64,000 bases of DNA, from contig DF237091.1 in assembly GCA_000708835.1 (NCBI GenBank), positions 1 through 64,000 of the forward strand, read 5' to 3'. A program made the position numbers and the translations under genes. The notes under the pieces are model-generated. The model saw only the letters and a list, made by a program, of their open reading frames with translations, searched no databases and had not been told where the DNA came from. Shown in pieces: positions 32,077-45,800 of this stretch. This DNA is from Klebsormidium nitens. Its lineage: Eukaryota > Streptophyta > Klebsormidiophyceae > Klebsormidiales > Klebsormidiaceae. Every line of letters starts with the position of its first letter. The stretch's first letter is position 1.

Positions 32077-35000
32077 ATGGAGGAGGGGGATGGGGACGCA
32101 GGAGCTGGGCGCAGGAGCTCTCTCAGGAAGCGTCATGTGGCACCCAAGCTGGCTGTTGTTGATGAAAGCACTCGACGGCAGGTGCGTGGATGATGTTTCT
32201 CCTTCTTCAAGTCGAGGGCAACCGACCGAGCGCTGCGGTGAATGAGGATGTAGGAATGAGCTTGCGCAAGAAACTTTTTGCAGCTTCAGCTTGTGCTGGC
32301 TTGGCTGTGCTATTGAGGGCCTGAACCTGCCCCAATTGGTGGTACAGCAGGTTCTTGCGATTACAAAGCTGCCATGACGCAAAATTCGATTGGTGCAGCG
32401 TGTATGCGAACAAGGAACTTTCCCTGGAAATTTCAGACTTGTCTTTTGCAAAGCTCATAAGTAGCATCAGATCTATGTTTGCATTAGCCTGACTGGATCG
32501 TATAGCAGGGCGTCTGTAACCAAGGAATCTCAATCTGAGGATAATCCTATCATCAGTGTTCCCTGGATGTAACCAAGGTTGATGACCGCGTGCGCTGCCT
32601 GCATACTCACCCCTGAGATCATGTCTCCTCAATTGAGCGTGATGGACATTCCTCTTTCTGTACTTTCTTTCTTCTCATCGCTCATGCCACCTAGAATTCT
32701 GCTGTGGAGAACCCGCTTCTCCATCCCCCTTGTCTCTTCTGCTCGTTGAGTGGGTTTGTCAATGCCCGCTGCAGGCTGCGGCGGCACGCCTAGATGCTCT
32801 GGAAAATGACAATGCAATGGCCCCAGATGCCATTGAGGTGCGGGACGATGATGAGGCCTTCAACATCGATGAAGAGATGGAGGAAGGTGAGAAGCCATTG
32901 TTTGGCTTGATAAAACAGTCAGATTCCGATACTTCCCACAAAAGGCTTTTTCAGGCACTTTGACACATGATAATCAGGGTCTTTTCGACCATGCCGCATG
33001 ACTAGCCTGTATCTTGATGTTGGCGGTGTCACTCAGCAGCAATGAGGGGCCTTGTTGGTGCTCTGGGACGTTGGGTCCCTATGGAGTTGTCCTCCACGGT
33101 TTTGCAATTGCCTGGTAGGCAAGGATTCTCGTATCAAAACTGATTCTTTAGTGATTGATGGTCCTGGCAAGGGAACCAGATTTGATGAGAGGTTGCTTTG
33201 GTCTTCTGGCGATTTTGCAATATCCGATCGGACCACCTCTTATTGTCAATCTGCGTCGTGGTTCCCAATCAAAGCTTTCCTTCTGGTGAATGGAAACCAG
33301 AGTTCTTGTCTCCAAATTGAAAGAAAAGTGATTTTGTTATTGTGACAGGCCTTTGCACTTCTCATCACGAATTTATTATGCGTTCCCTTCCCCAACGCTG
33401 TTCCAAACCCCCTGGATGTTTCCTTGCAAGAATGTTGGTGTCTTTCTGAGGTCCAGATTTTTGGCTGGTCCGAAAGCTGGACAGAAAGTGAAGCAAAGGC
33501 ATAGCTTTTCTAGAAATTGGGAAAGCATATGGGTTTCGAGCATCGGGGAAACCCCCAACCATCACATCCGCCACCATGTTGTCCTTTTCAAATCCTTTGA
33601 AAGTGGTCTACAGACAGAAAAAGGTGGACGCTTGCCATTGGCTCTTGTCATATCGTAGACCATCCTACGAGAGGATTCGATCCAGATTTTGTGTCCTCAA
33701 ATGAAGAGCCGCAGAGATTTTGGATAGCCCCTCGCAGCTCTTTGTAATCCTGGCTTACTTTACAGTACTTTCCAGTGACCCGTCCGTTCAAAGTTCTTAG
33801 CGTATTTTTTTAAATGACGATACCTTCACAAAAGGAAGAGGCGGCTCCATTGAATTTTTCCCTCAGAAAAGTATGGAACATTCCCACAGGATCTGGTCTT
33901 CGTTTTGTCAGAGAGCTTAAAATCTCTACAAATCTGCCCTGCCATTCCGACAGAGTAGGTATCCCTTTTCTTTGGCATCGACACAAACAGTCGCTTAGCA
34001 ACACGCAATCTGTTTGCCACCTTCATTTACCTTCACTAGACGGAGATGACGTCACTTACTCTGTGCCACGTGTCTCAGCTTGCATTCACTCATTCCCGCA
34101 CAGTTTATGGAGACAAGCCTAGGTCCCGGAACAAGCGGAGGACGCGGCAGCGAGCCACGGAAGAGAAGCAGATGGCGGTCAAGAAGGGGCCTAAGACGTT
34201 CGAGGAGCTCTTGCAAGAGGTGAAGAACATCCAACCAACAACTTTCCAAAAGATGCATGATATCACGCCAGGCAGCATCCTTCCATCGGTAGTCCAATCT
34301 CTATCAAGTCTGCGTACTGCTTGGCTTGGTCCCTCTGTTCGAGGAGGTTGCATGATTTGCTGACCGCCCAACTAACACGAATGGGAATTGGCTCCTTTGA
34401 TTTCAAACTTCCGTCTCAAAAAGACTGCTTACTCTAATCTTTTCGCCAGTAAAGTCGAACGCGTGTCACATAAACGCACGCTTAGCACGATCAGACGAGG
34501 ATACTGGATCCGGATTGTCATTTAATGTTTAGTCGGGCGTTCAACCTTGCGACCCTGCTTTGTTCCTGATGGTGGTTGAAGAGGCGAAACGAGACAAGCA
34601 TCTGTAAACTTCTTCAAATAAAACACCTCAATTCCTTTCTCGCTGCTATTCTTGTGCGAACGCGGCCGTTGTGACGAAGTCCTCGTCGTAAAGCGACCTC
34701 ATCTGTCATTGGTACTAAGCGAATGGCCACTTTCAGATCGAACGTATTCACAACCAGCTGTTTGTCTCCAAGATCTGGAAGGGCGGCTCATCTCATTGAC
34801 AAATTGAAGCAGATAGCCGCACCCTTTGTACATTGCCTCCTTCAGATTGCAAGGGTCCACAGGCCGACTTGCCCATGCACTCGTACAGGAAGCCCCTTCC
34901 CGCGAACATCAACTTGCTACTTTAACAAGTTACTTACAGCCACATGCCAAAATGTCACACGTCAAACCTTTGCAGGCGAATCTCGAGTCGTTGCCAGCCC

Positions 35001-35179
35001 ACGTGCCTTCTTACCTGACAGCAGGAGTAGGTCCTCCTAGAACAGCTTCTCGAAGACACTTTTGTCAAGTATGTGGCTTTATTGCTCCATACACGTGCAC
35101 TAGGTGTGGGACCAGGTTCTGCTCCCCAAAATGCCAAGGCGTTCACAATGATACACGTTGCTTAAAGTTCGTTATTTAG
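32077..35179 (+). CDS. SWC6: SWR1-complex subunit SWC6/SEF (ZNHIT1, HIT zinc finger)
   Basis: Four phase-consistent exons: 32077-32181, 32775-32886, 34104-34219, 34976-35179; 178 residues (Arabidopsis SEF/SWC6 has about 171). SWC6 is part of the SWR1 remodeller that puts H2A.Z into chromatin. Recognisable parts are ARLDALENDN (residues 39-48), an acidic stretch, KTFEELLQEANLESLPAHVP, and a C-terminal HIT zinc finger (Cys141, 144, 152, 155, 160, 164, His168, Cys173) ending TRCLKFVI. The last intron falls exactly between LLQE and ANLES. The first exon was found by frame and its match to the plant N-terminus (basic, then Gln-Ala run). Introns of 0.6-1.2 kb make up most of the gene. Very secure. 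Confidence 0.94.
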
Positions 35180-36784
35180 AATGGCGTTTGAACGTGTTTA
35201 CTTAAGTTGTTTCGTGAACTTGTTTGGAAGTCTAATAACCAGCGTGCATAAGCAGCAAGACTGATGACCTTGAGGTGCACCCGCCATTCGTCTTCGAATT
35301 CATGAAGTATGTATATTTCATCAATGTATTTTACATTCATATTGCTAGTCATTTCTAAGACGCTTATTCGACTTCGCCTCAAGGTCATGTTTAGTTTAAT
35401 TCTACATTTGAGTGGCCGAAAGTGTCTCGAGTGGGCTCTTTTCGTGAATATATCAATGACCAGTTGAATCCTTTACATGCAATTTGTAAAATGCATATAT
35501 ATCTTGTACACTACCTAGTACCTAGTCATTCTTTCCAACCAAGTATGCAAATTTGTACAAATCAAGCATGATAACAAGGCATGTGCTTATCGTCCGGCCA
35601 TTTTGTTGAATGCTACCACTAAACCGATAATCGGATTGGCTGCTTTTAATAAGGAGCTGTTGGAGCTGCTTACAGCAAGCGCAACGTCTTCAGAGTTCTG
35701 GCCAGTCCGGCTCTAGGCACCCGGCGGAAACAGACTAGCCTCCAATTAACCCTTCGCGAGTTCAGATTTCAGGGTCATCTTACCAGTAATTTGTAAACTC
35801 AATCCCACATCCTTCGGGATTTTTCCGGGTCAGATAACAGTCATATGATTGCGTTTTCAATACGTCACATTTTTTTCGTGAATCTGCGCCAGCGGATCGC
35901 GACGTCAGAAACGGCAAGAGTGACAACAGACAGAAGGTGAACGACCGTCCATTTCATCCATGACCAACGAAATCAGCTCTAAAGGCCGTCGATCTAAAGA
36001 CCGGATTGCTCACGTAACTGGTTGTTTTCTGTCGGGTTGAAACCGGCTCTGGTAATGATGAAAGCCGAATCCTCTCCAGACGAACTGTCTCCATAAGCAT
36101 TGTGCAACTCAGCCTCAAGGCCGGTTGGCACCCCGGTTGGACTGATGTGTACCCCGGTAGCCTAGACCATGGGGCTAATGTGCTGTACAGCCTCAGTACA
36201 GGCCCCACGGTACATGCAAAAGTGCACGGTACGACAATCCGGGTCAGAACACCCGGTCAGTCATGCGTTTCCAAGTACTGAACATTGTTGCTACATGATG
36301 ACATTCGAAATGGTCAAAACTTCAAGAAAGAAGCCTGGGCAACATTGAGTGCCATGGCGGAGAAGGGGAAGGACTCAGGAGCGCATGAAGAGGCTTCTGC
36401 ACGTTTCCATCTGCATTTTCAGCTGAAACGTTTATGTTGAGGCTGGTGACTAGCGGTATTGCGGGTTTGCTGACCCTGATGTGGCGGTGTGATGAAGTAA
36501 AGGTTTGCGGCGCCGACCCTGGGCGCAAAAGTCCCTCTGAGGCTTGCAGGATTTGTCTGGCCTGAAGGCGAGCAGCAAACTGTCTGAGCTTCATCTGGTC
36601 CTTTTCCACTGCGGTTGCTCGTTGTTTCATGCTCGGCTCGGCAATCTTGTCACAGATGGGGATTCATGGTGGACTGTATTGAGCAAGGGGCTCATTGCAT
36701 CAGCATGTGTCAAGTGGCCATTCTCAGCGCATAATACAGCAGGTCAACAAGAGGAGGAGGGTGGCACTCGTCCGGACGAAGGAG
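35180..36784. other. Gap between SWC6 and hydrolase
   Basis: 1.6 kb with no supportable gene. It holds the SWC6 3' UTR and the hydrolase promoter and leader. From about 35820 to 36260 the sequence is richer in CCGGT motifs and carries CCGGGTCAGA near both ends (about 35826 and 36239, same orientation), which could be a degraded repeat. Confidence 0.4.
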
Positions 36785-39700
36785 ATGGCTTTGATGATGA
36801 TGGATCAAAGGCCCACTTCAGTGGTGCAATCGGGCATCCGCTTGAAGCTCATCTTTCTTACACTGTTGAGCGTAGTACTCTGCCTCGCAAGTGTAGACGC
36901 AGCATTCTATGCAAGCACAGCCACCGAGGCTTCTATCAAAGGAACGTGCCAACTGCCTGGTGAATCAAATGAAAGCAACTCAGGAACGAAGCCCCTTGTG
37001 TCAGAAGCAGTCAAGGATCTGGTGCTTGTGCCTGTCACCATTGCAAACGGTTCCACATTCACCATGGCAACGCACGTGTACACCACTCGGCCTGAAGATT
37101 GGAGAGAGACACAGGGGAATGGATTTGATGGACTGTGCAGTCACCGGCAGGACATTGCTCTGGTAAGCTGAATCGCAATGACATGCCTATTTAGACTTCC
37201 CCTATTGGATAGAGTGTGGCTGAGTTGATTGTGATACTTACCGTGACTAGCTCTGGTGCACTTTGAAAGGCCCTGTCTGCTTCGTTTTGAATTGGTGAAA
37301 CGATCATGACAGTGGTTTTCTGAGTTTCAATCTTCTATAGTTCGTCCACACCCTGGACATTCTGCAAATCAGCTGACAAACAACAACCATGCTTTTCATG
37401 GATCTTTCTGACTAAACCTTTTCTACTGAAGGCAGGACACTGTTGACGAATAAGTAATGATTTTCTAAAACGTTGTGTATCGGTACTGTCTGACACCTGA
37501 GCACACTGCTTTTGTTTAGGTTCTTCTGCATGGTGCAACATACAATGCTCGTTACTGGGACGCAGATGCAATTGATGGCCATCCCTATTCATTTGCAAGG
37601 TAGGATTGGTCAACTTCCAACTTATGAGGTTACAAGCCTCGATAATTGGTGTTTGTAATTCAATGTTGTGTATTATACGCTTGAGGGGAAGAAGTGCTCA
37701 CGTGTTGCATAGGCGTGACTGCTATACTCTCCGTCAAATCAGTTGCTGAAGTAGGTTGATCCTGGAAGGATTTAGATAGTAATCATCCATCCCGTATGAG
37801 ACACTATCGGTGTCTTTCAAGTTTGGGAAGCTGCCAAAGATAAAAAGTGAGGTACCCTGTGAAAGTTTCAGTCTTTGAAGGTGGTGCCAAAAACCTGGCA
37901 AAGAGACAGTGTGAACTTCCAAACTTTCACAAATCGCTGAAATGTTCAGGCCATCTCGGCATGACAGGTTCATGCTGTGGCCTGAGTCGTGCTTTTCTTT
38001 GTCTTGCAGGCACTTTGCAAGGCTCTGTTACTCGGTGATTGCTTTAGACATGCTCGGGGCGGGCCAGTCAGACAGGCCAGATGGCTTCTCACTCAACACC
38101 AATGATCACGTGCTGACCATACACCAGATCCTCAAGTGAGTTTGAAAATGTTGTGCTGAAGCAATCAATGTTTGTCCTTGAGCAATTTGGGATACAGGGT
38201 GCAAAAAGGCTTTCAGAAATCCCTCTCTGGCACTGCCTGGGTGTGTGCACAGAAGATGGCCTTCTCTCGCAAGTTGTCCTTTGCTCTTCAGCAGACTGGA
38301 ACACTCTGGACATTCGTTATCACTAAACCATTCTGAACCTGACTCTGTTCACTTTCAGAACCGCTGCTGTTAAAAGTTGAGCCTGGTAGTGCAGAATACC
38401 TTGAAGGAGGTGCACATATAGAAGAAAGCGTTTTACTTTATGAGCGCAGCAGGTTTCCGGCCTTAGAATTAACATGATTGTTTTAGAATCACCTTTCTTA
38501 CCTTGTCGGAACCAACGCTAATGTATCTACTGTTGTACCACGTTTGGACCTCCATCAGCATCATCTTCTAATGGAGCTCAACTTTTCCCCACAAAATATC
38601 TTCAATCTCTTCTCGGCAAGCTGAGCGATGATTGAAGCCAACAGAGCCATGCAGCTACCAGACCAGTGATCAAATAAACGTCCTTAGAATCCTTTAGTCA
38701 CTTCTTGGCAAGCATAGCCTTGATTGAAGCGATAAGAAAACAGATAAAAAGTCTCTCAAAGCAAAAACGACGTCTGGCACTCCTCGGCAGGTCGCTGCGG
38801 GAGAATGACAACCCCTTTCGCCGCCGGGCGTTCAAGCACGTGGTCCTCATGGGGCATTCTTTCGGCGCCATTCTCGCAAGGAGCGTCGTGGCCTCCTTCC
38901 CTGATTCTGCGGATCTCCTTGTCAATACCGCCGCGAGTTTTGGCTACGAGCCAACGTTGCCAGAGCTCGGGTTTCTGCTTTCAAAGAATCCAGGGCCGTA
39001 CATTAGTCTTCCCAGTGAGTGCTTCTTCGTTTCGACTGCCTTCACTCGCGTGGGATCCCTCCTGTCTTTACCGTCACGTTTGCAGCACATATTGGCAATG
39101 TGACAGGGGAGCAATTGTCCCGCACCTTCTTGGTACTTGTCCTCTCACGATTGCTCAACGCGAGAAGAGTCTGAAAGGCTCGGTCAGGTCTCGTTCAAAC
39201 CATCTTGACTGGTTCACTTCTGTAGGTTTTGTCAGACTCATCTGAGCCTGTCTGCTCAGTGATGTTCAATTTCAGGCTTGGACTGTTTCGAAGAGTACCC
39301 GTTCAGAGTCGTATTGACCACTTATCCGGCCTTGTCTTGTTTCAACAGCATTGCTCCGACTTCAACTCCATTGACTTGCATGAAAATGCTTCTTCCTGGT
39401 CAGTCTTAGCTGCATTTTGAGGAGCTAGGACATCGCTCCTCGGCAACTTCCTCTGATCTCATTGGTCTTCCCATGCTGGGTTGGTTCTGCCTAACTATCT
39501 TGTGTCCCGACGATTTTCTCCCTTTGGCCACTCCTCAGCGTTCCCTCAGCGTTCAAGAATTAAGTAGAACCGAACGGGACGGAGAGGCAGCGTCAAAGCG
39601 CCTCAATTCAGGTCGCTTGTGACAATCAGCTTGAAGCGGATGTTTCCCGCCGCATCCTAAAGAACTGCGTAAACCCCATTTGTCGGGCGTTGAAAGATTG

Positions 39701-40722
39701 AGATCACTCCAGGGGCATTAATTGATTGACGTCACGCATGCTGAGTGATTCGAAGCATCCTTTACAGTAGTCACCTCTTCATCTACCTCTCAAGGAGGTC
39801 GTCGCTAACACTCGGTCTATTTCCTCGCAGCCGAGGGGCCACGTGGCAATATGCGAAAGATCTTTCTGCACGAAGAGACGGTTGCGCCCTCGATGGTGGA
39901 CTACGATCTGACGGCTCTCGTGGAGGCCCTGCCGAGGGCGACCTTCATCGAGCTGGGCCAGCTGTTTGCGTACCGGCGGTCGCCGGAAAGCGAGGATGTT
40001 GCAAAGGTGGTCGAGAAGTTTCAAACGGACCGGGTGAGCGTGCCGTGCAGCTCCGGTTGACTTATCGTTTCTGAAACGGTTACGCCTCTCGAGCAGACCC
40101 TGCTTACAGATGAAAGTTTTGACGCTTGTCACTCTACCTCTCTTTTGCGGTCCTTGTCTAATCTTGTCGCGTGCTTTAAGCGGTACTGGCGACGAAGGCA
40201 GTTGACGTTTAATATGCGTCGAAGCAATACTTCTCGACAGGACATTCCTTGTAGGCGGGACGCTCTGTTGCGTTTCCTGTTCATTAGCTTTACCCGGTCC
40301 TGAAAGTGAGGACGCGAAAAAGCAAACGTCTTTTCGTACCTCTATTCAAGGCTATCTGGCGGCACATACTTCGATAAAAACGGCTTTGTTCTTGGAACCA
40401 TGGGCTTGGTAGTCAAAGAGGCAGCCTTGTAGCTTTTATGGAGCTTCGCTTAAGGGAGCCATGGAGAGTTGACTGAAGCTGTTCCTCTGTGCTACAGATA
40501 AAGATCCCAATCTTTCATCAGTGCGGGGACCGTGATCTTTTTGCGAGCCTGGAGAGCTGTCTACAAGGCCCGCTCTTCTTTCCAAATTCCCCGGAGGTTG
40601 TTACCGACCTGCTAGCCGACACGGGTCACTCGTTCAACCTGCACACAAACAACCTGCTCGGGTGGACGAACATCGCCCGATACGTTGCTGAAAAGTACCC
40701 GGTCGAAAGCTGCATTTTGTGA
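36785..40722 (+). CDS. Secreted or membrane-anchored alpha/beta hydrolase
   Basis: Six phase-consistent exons: 36785-37162, 37520-37599, 38010-38135, 38791-39014, 39831-40033, 40498-40722; 411 residues. A hydrophobic segment at about residues 18-40 (LKLIFLTLLSVVLCLASVDA) is a signal peptide or anchor. The fold is shown by the oxyanion strand VLLHGATYNARYWD, ALDMLGAGQSDRP, the nucleophile elbow GHSFG (Ser218), a late acid in CGDRD (Asp348 or 350) and the catalytic His in TGHSFN (His381). The order and spacing are those of serine esterases/lipases. Upstream of the motif the region DLVLVPVTIANGSTFTMATH looks like the family's N-terminal strands. The substrate cannot be named. I chose ATG 36785 because it is the first ATG in the frame; two nearby Met codons are alternatives. 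Confidence 0.85.
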
Positions 40723-42832
40723 CAAGTTCGAGACGACTTGAGGAGCGAACGACGTCAAAGGGAAAAAGGAAGCGATGAAGAGTAGTCAGTTGCGTCTAGC
40801 AGATACAGGCGAGTTTAGTCAGGCCGACGCTTCTTCCGGGGACCGTGAAACAGATCAAGGTTTGCGTCTTTGCGAAAAGGTAGTATTGTGTCGGAATAGG
40901 TAGGATAATTGGCGCTCGTTGAGGGTTATGATTCTGAATCCCATTGCCTTGTTCTCATAAATGCGTCGGCGAGCTATTGTCGTCAACCCATTTCCAAATT
41001 GAAACGTAAGCAGTTAGATACGTAGTCGACTTAGCAGATAGTGGAAAGCGTTGCCTCGAGTTGCTCGTATCAGCTTGCCAGGGGGGCAACACGCATTGAA
41101 GAGTCAGCTTGTGGAACATATATAAGTAAGCTAACGGCACATACTTGAGCAACTTGGGTAGCATGTAACCATGTCGAAAGTGGATTGCGGCCGGGAAAAG
41201 CGTGACACAGAGTAGAGAAAGAGCTGGGACCAGCACTGCGGCACGTACTGTTCTTCATGAGAACATGGATGATCTGATATTTTCGAAGGTAAGCTTTCAG
41301 GACAAGTATCCGTATCTGAGAAACTGACCTCTGAGACTTCTGTTTGGAGTGCATGTAAAGGAAGCCTCTTATCAGCCTCTTGCAACTTTGCAAGTAATCG
41401 CCAGCCTGGGTATCGTGTAACGTACAACGAGTGTCATGGGAGACGGTTGAGCGCTTTGAGAAGCATCAAATTGATCAGGCTGAGCTTGTTAACGTCGGAC
41501 TCACAGTCGACAGCATTCGATCGGCATGATCACGCAATGGACGGCGGTCTCGATGTACAACAGGGGCCTGATCATATGATGTATATATACTAGGTGCATC
41601 ATTGCATATGTGCTCAATCAACGCATTGCGGCGAATCAGAGCAAACCATGCATGAGTGACCGCAATGCTCTATTCAAGTGACCGGCCCGGCCCGCGCACG
41701 ACGAACAGCTAGCTGCATTGTAGCTGCACCACGCGCGCGGGGCGCGCGGCCCAATGATGAATGCATGTGACATTGAAATCGACCTAGCATGCAATAACGA
41801 GTGGATGTGAGTTCCATATGAAAGGCGATAGTTGGCGATAATATATCGCGATGTATATATGATTGGAATCAAAATTTAAAGCTAGATGTATGTTCCAAAT
41901 TATATACACTCATGGAAATGCAAATCATGAAATAATTGGCAGTGCGCATCACGTACCATATCTCCGCGTCGATACACCTTGGGCTACACACAAGCTCGAA
42001 TTTTTTCATGGTACCTGTTGCTATATGCAAACTGCTTGACACCTAATCACGCAGGCTCCACGTTGAAAGTTGGAGATGCCATGAGTGAGCGCCAGAATTG
42101 GAAATTCTGAAGCTTGAAAATCGATCATCATTTTTAGGCACTATATTTTCAGTAACTGCTTAGAATTCGTGGTACGGTCGCATGGAAAACGTTCCCAATT
42201 AAGATGTGTATATTTGTTATGCTCTAACGCCACGTATTGTGAGTTCGACTTCGCACAATGCTCGAAACACCAATTTGGCAACGTTTTAAGGCTCTCGCAA
42301 AGGATGAGAGCCAGGTTTGGACGACGTTTTCAACTACGATTTGACGCGCTGTATACTAGACTCATACCCGCGAAGTTTACTCACACATAGAGGCTTGTAT
42401 CCATGGTTTGCGGACTGCTCACATGCAAATTTGACCACTGGCAACATGTTTGTCACACGCATAATATCATAATGAATTATCTAGCTCCCTCACCTCTCAC
42501 TTCACGACCCTTACGGCAGATATTTGCGCCTGTTTCAACCACTTTTGGCGATAAACATGAGAAGTGGACAAGTAAAAGAGCGATTCAAGCTAGCAAATCG
42601 GACGACCACGCAACTGCAGTCACTATCGGACGACCACGCAACTGCAGTCACTAATTTGTACTCAGTGGAATCTTTCAATTTGCAAATCAAAAACGAGTCC
42701 TTACTTGTAATCAATTGAAACAACCAATGCAACTCTATTTTGATCTCGTCTCAGCAATGCGTTGACGCTGACTGTCCGTTGCTTGTGATCTATCATCTAC
42801 ATGCTATCACCAGTGTGCTGCATTTGAGTACT
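40723..42832. other. Convergent gap, hydrolase and reductase 3' ends
   Basis: 2.1 kb between two 3' ends, the longest spacer between genes here. It is AT-rich from about 41560 to 42200, with ATATAT, TGCATG and CATG motifs, and carries a short tandem repeat at 42598. No open frame looks real and I recognise no RNA gene. Confidence 0.45.
42598..42653. repeat. Two-copy 28-bp tandem repeat
   Basis: A 28-bp unit beginning TCGGACGACCACGCAACTGC is present twice, head to tail and identical (42598-42625 and 42626-42653). The identity suggests a recent duplication. Confidence 0.9.
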
Positions 42833-45800
42833 CTAGTAATCTGCGGGCGTGGTCACTTCGCCGTCCCAAAATTTGTGAACCGTTTCCACAGCACATCCCT
42901 CGCCGGCCCACATGCCCTTGAAATCCAGAATGCGCACCTGCAACCGGAATGCAGACGAATTCAAATACCATGTCACGCTGAAGTGTATTGACAGCTCAGC
43001 GGAATGACAATGAACCTTTCAAAGAACACGACCCGTACGGTCCATTCCTATGCACCCCTTTTTGCGCCTTATCAATCGATAGAGCTAGGCTTTCGAACCG
43101 TCAGCGCGGCAGCTGTGTCCAACTTTTTCTTTACCAGGTTTGAAGAAAACGAACGCGGAAACCCACTAAACCGTCTCGGCACACCAACACAGTCACCATG
43201 CTGCCCCTGCGCTTTTTGCTGTCGACCCAGGCTCTAGTCAAGTTTTCAAGATCCTACCTCAACATCTCACCTTGGGCTCAATACCGGACAGCGCCTTCAT
43301 GTCCTCGTCGGACAGTTCCCAATCTAGGACGTCCAAATTCTGCTTGATGCGGTCCGGGTTGGTCGACTTGGGCAGAACCGACGTCCCGCGCTGGATGCCC
43401 CACCGGAGGACCACCTGCCCCGGGCTCTTCTTCGTCTTCTCCGCAACCTGAGGGGGGCAAAGCAGATTGTCCGGATGCAGCTGCAGCTCACGTAAACGAC
43501 TGAAATATCCGGACGCCTTGCCCGCAACGGTTTGGATACGCCCCATCACCCAATTGCGACACAAGCACGGGCATGGTTTCTGGCACCGAATGTCACATTC
43601 CTGGAGCACGTCTAGACAAAAGGCACTCTGGACCTACCTCAAATTGTCCTAATTCGAGAGATCGAAGGCACGGAAAAGAAGAGAAGCGATACAGATTGCA
43701 CAGAAAAAAATGCAGGAAGGACAAAGCAGATTGCACAGATAAAATTGCTAAAAGGCGAAGGCAGACTTGGAACAATTTAGCAGAGTCACGAGGGAGAGAG
43801 CAAGAGGGCGGACATTGATCAAGCAGACACAAAATTGGCCGCAAAGTGAGGATGGGGCCAGAACGAAAGTCGGAAGGACGACGAAAGGAGGCCGGGATCG
43901 CTTACCTTCTTGACAACGTCGGTGTCGAGCAGAACGGGAGGCTCGGGCACTCCGTTCGCACGGGGGCGGTCGGCGGAGCCGAGCGGAGAATACGCCTGCA
44001 CCGGAAAGACAAGAGCACGCGTTAGAACGGAGCCGAAGAGAATGCTTCTAGGTCTACTTAGTTGCCATGAGGCAACATTTAAGATGCATCGCTTCGAAAC
44101 CGACCATTCTGTCGCACTGGTCCGAGACGATGGGGCGACGAACTTGTGACTTTCAACAAAGCGGTGAACCGTACTACAAGCAAGAGTGGGGACTTATCAA
44201 GTATCAAGGTTACGCATATGATTGAAAACCTCTTAGGCGTAGTAGGTGGTTAAGGGTGTCATGAAGGTTAAAAGTCGCGGACCAGAGCACAGATAAAAAA
44301 AGCGGAAAGAAGCTCACCGTCACGTGGATGCCCTTGGACTTGCAGAGGTTGAGCAAGTCGTCTTGTGGCCACAGCGGGTGCAACTCAACCTGCCCCGTCA
44401 GCAAACACGCGTCAGGAGCTTGATAACGTCATCTCGCCTGCTGCAACCGGTTATTTTTACAAGGAATCTTGTGCAAGTGTCTTGTGTACGGTTCCCGGTT
44501 GGAGCTGTGCCTCTGTGCAAGATGTATGTTTGCCACTTCAAAGTAGCATTCTTGAACAATAAGATGAAGAAACATGCATTCGGTTTAACGGTTGCCCAAT
44601 TTAGTCCACGCCGAAAGTCGACCCAAAAGGTACTAGCAACTGAGGGCGTCTACTGTGCAAGCCAGATTATTTTTGGGTGATGGTGGGCTTCGCATCAAAT
44701 GCAGATTTTCGGGTCATGAAAAATATCGGGTTTGGCAATAACTCACCTGGTTGACTGCCGGGACCGTACGCTTCAGACTGAGAACGTCGTTCAGCTTCTT
44801 CTGCGTCATGTTGCTGCGAAAAGAAAAGACGTTGAAATCTTGTTACAGGAGACTCGCTCAGGAGTATCTTCGAACAATACTTGCAGTGCATTCTCGGATT
44901 GACATGTAGCCCGACTCCTTGCAACGTTTTGACATATACAGGTGTACTGGTCTCCGTGACAGGTAAGTTCAGCTTTCTCGATTGATCGACTTGTTGGAAT
45001 TGAAGCCATCTGTCCGCCTTTACAGGTAACAAACCTCTCTCTCTACGAAGCCCTTTGCACACGAACATCGAGCATTCACATCCCGTTCGCGGATTTGCAA
45101 AAGTACAAGATTTCACGACAATCAGAAAAACGCAAGCAACAATTGCAATCCCTACCTGACTCCGATGGCCTTGGTCATCCCCTTCTTGAGCACCTCCTCC
45201 ATCTGCTTCCACGTCATGTCGATGTCAAACTCCTGGGCATGCTCGGGCTTGGCAGGGAACGGCGAGTCGGGGGCGAGGCGCACGGGGATATGGATAAGAT
45301 ACAGGTCCAAGTATTCCAGCTGAAGATCGCCCAGAGTCTTCTTCAAAGCGGGCTCAACCCGGCCAGGGCCCTGGAAATAAAAAGGAGGAAGGTAAAATCA
45401 GCTGAGCCTTGTAAGTGCTTCTTGATAGTCCCTTCTTGACAAAGGACGAAAGTCTTTTAAGTCTTTGTTTGTGGTCCCTCTGTGACGAGTATACAGCACT
45501 AGTCCTGGCAGATGAGAAAGCTAGAGTCTCGAAGGCCTCAAGTTGCCCAGAACTTGAGGGAGCTTCGTGCTGAGACCAATCAAACAGTAACTGCGTACTG
45601 CCTCCAACAGAATGGCATGACACAACAACGTGTGCTGTCGCCAATCTCATGAAAAAAAAATCTCAGTTGACTCCGAGAAGCCATGGTAAAGAGGTGTGGA
45701 TGGGTTCTCAAGAAACAGTGTCAGGAAAACATCCTCCAGATTGTCAGCATCTTAAACAAGGGTTTCAAGCTGGAATATTATCAGGGCTGACTGTTCCTGT

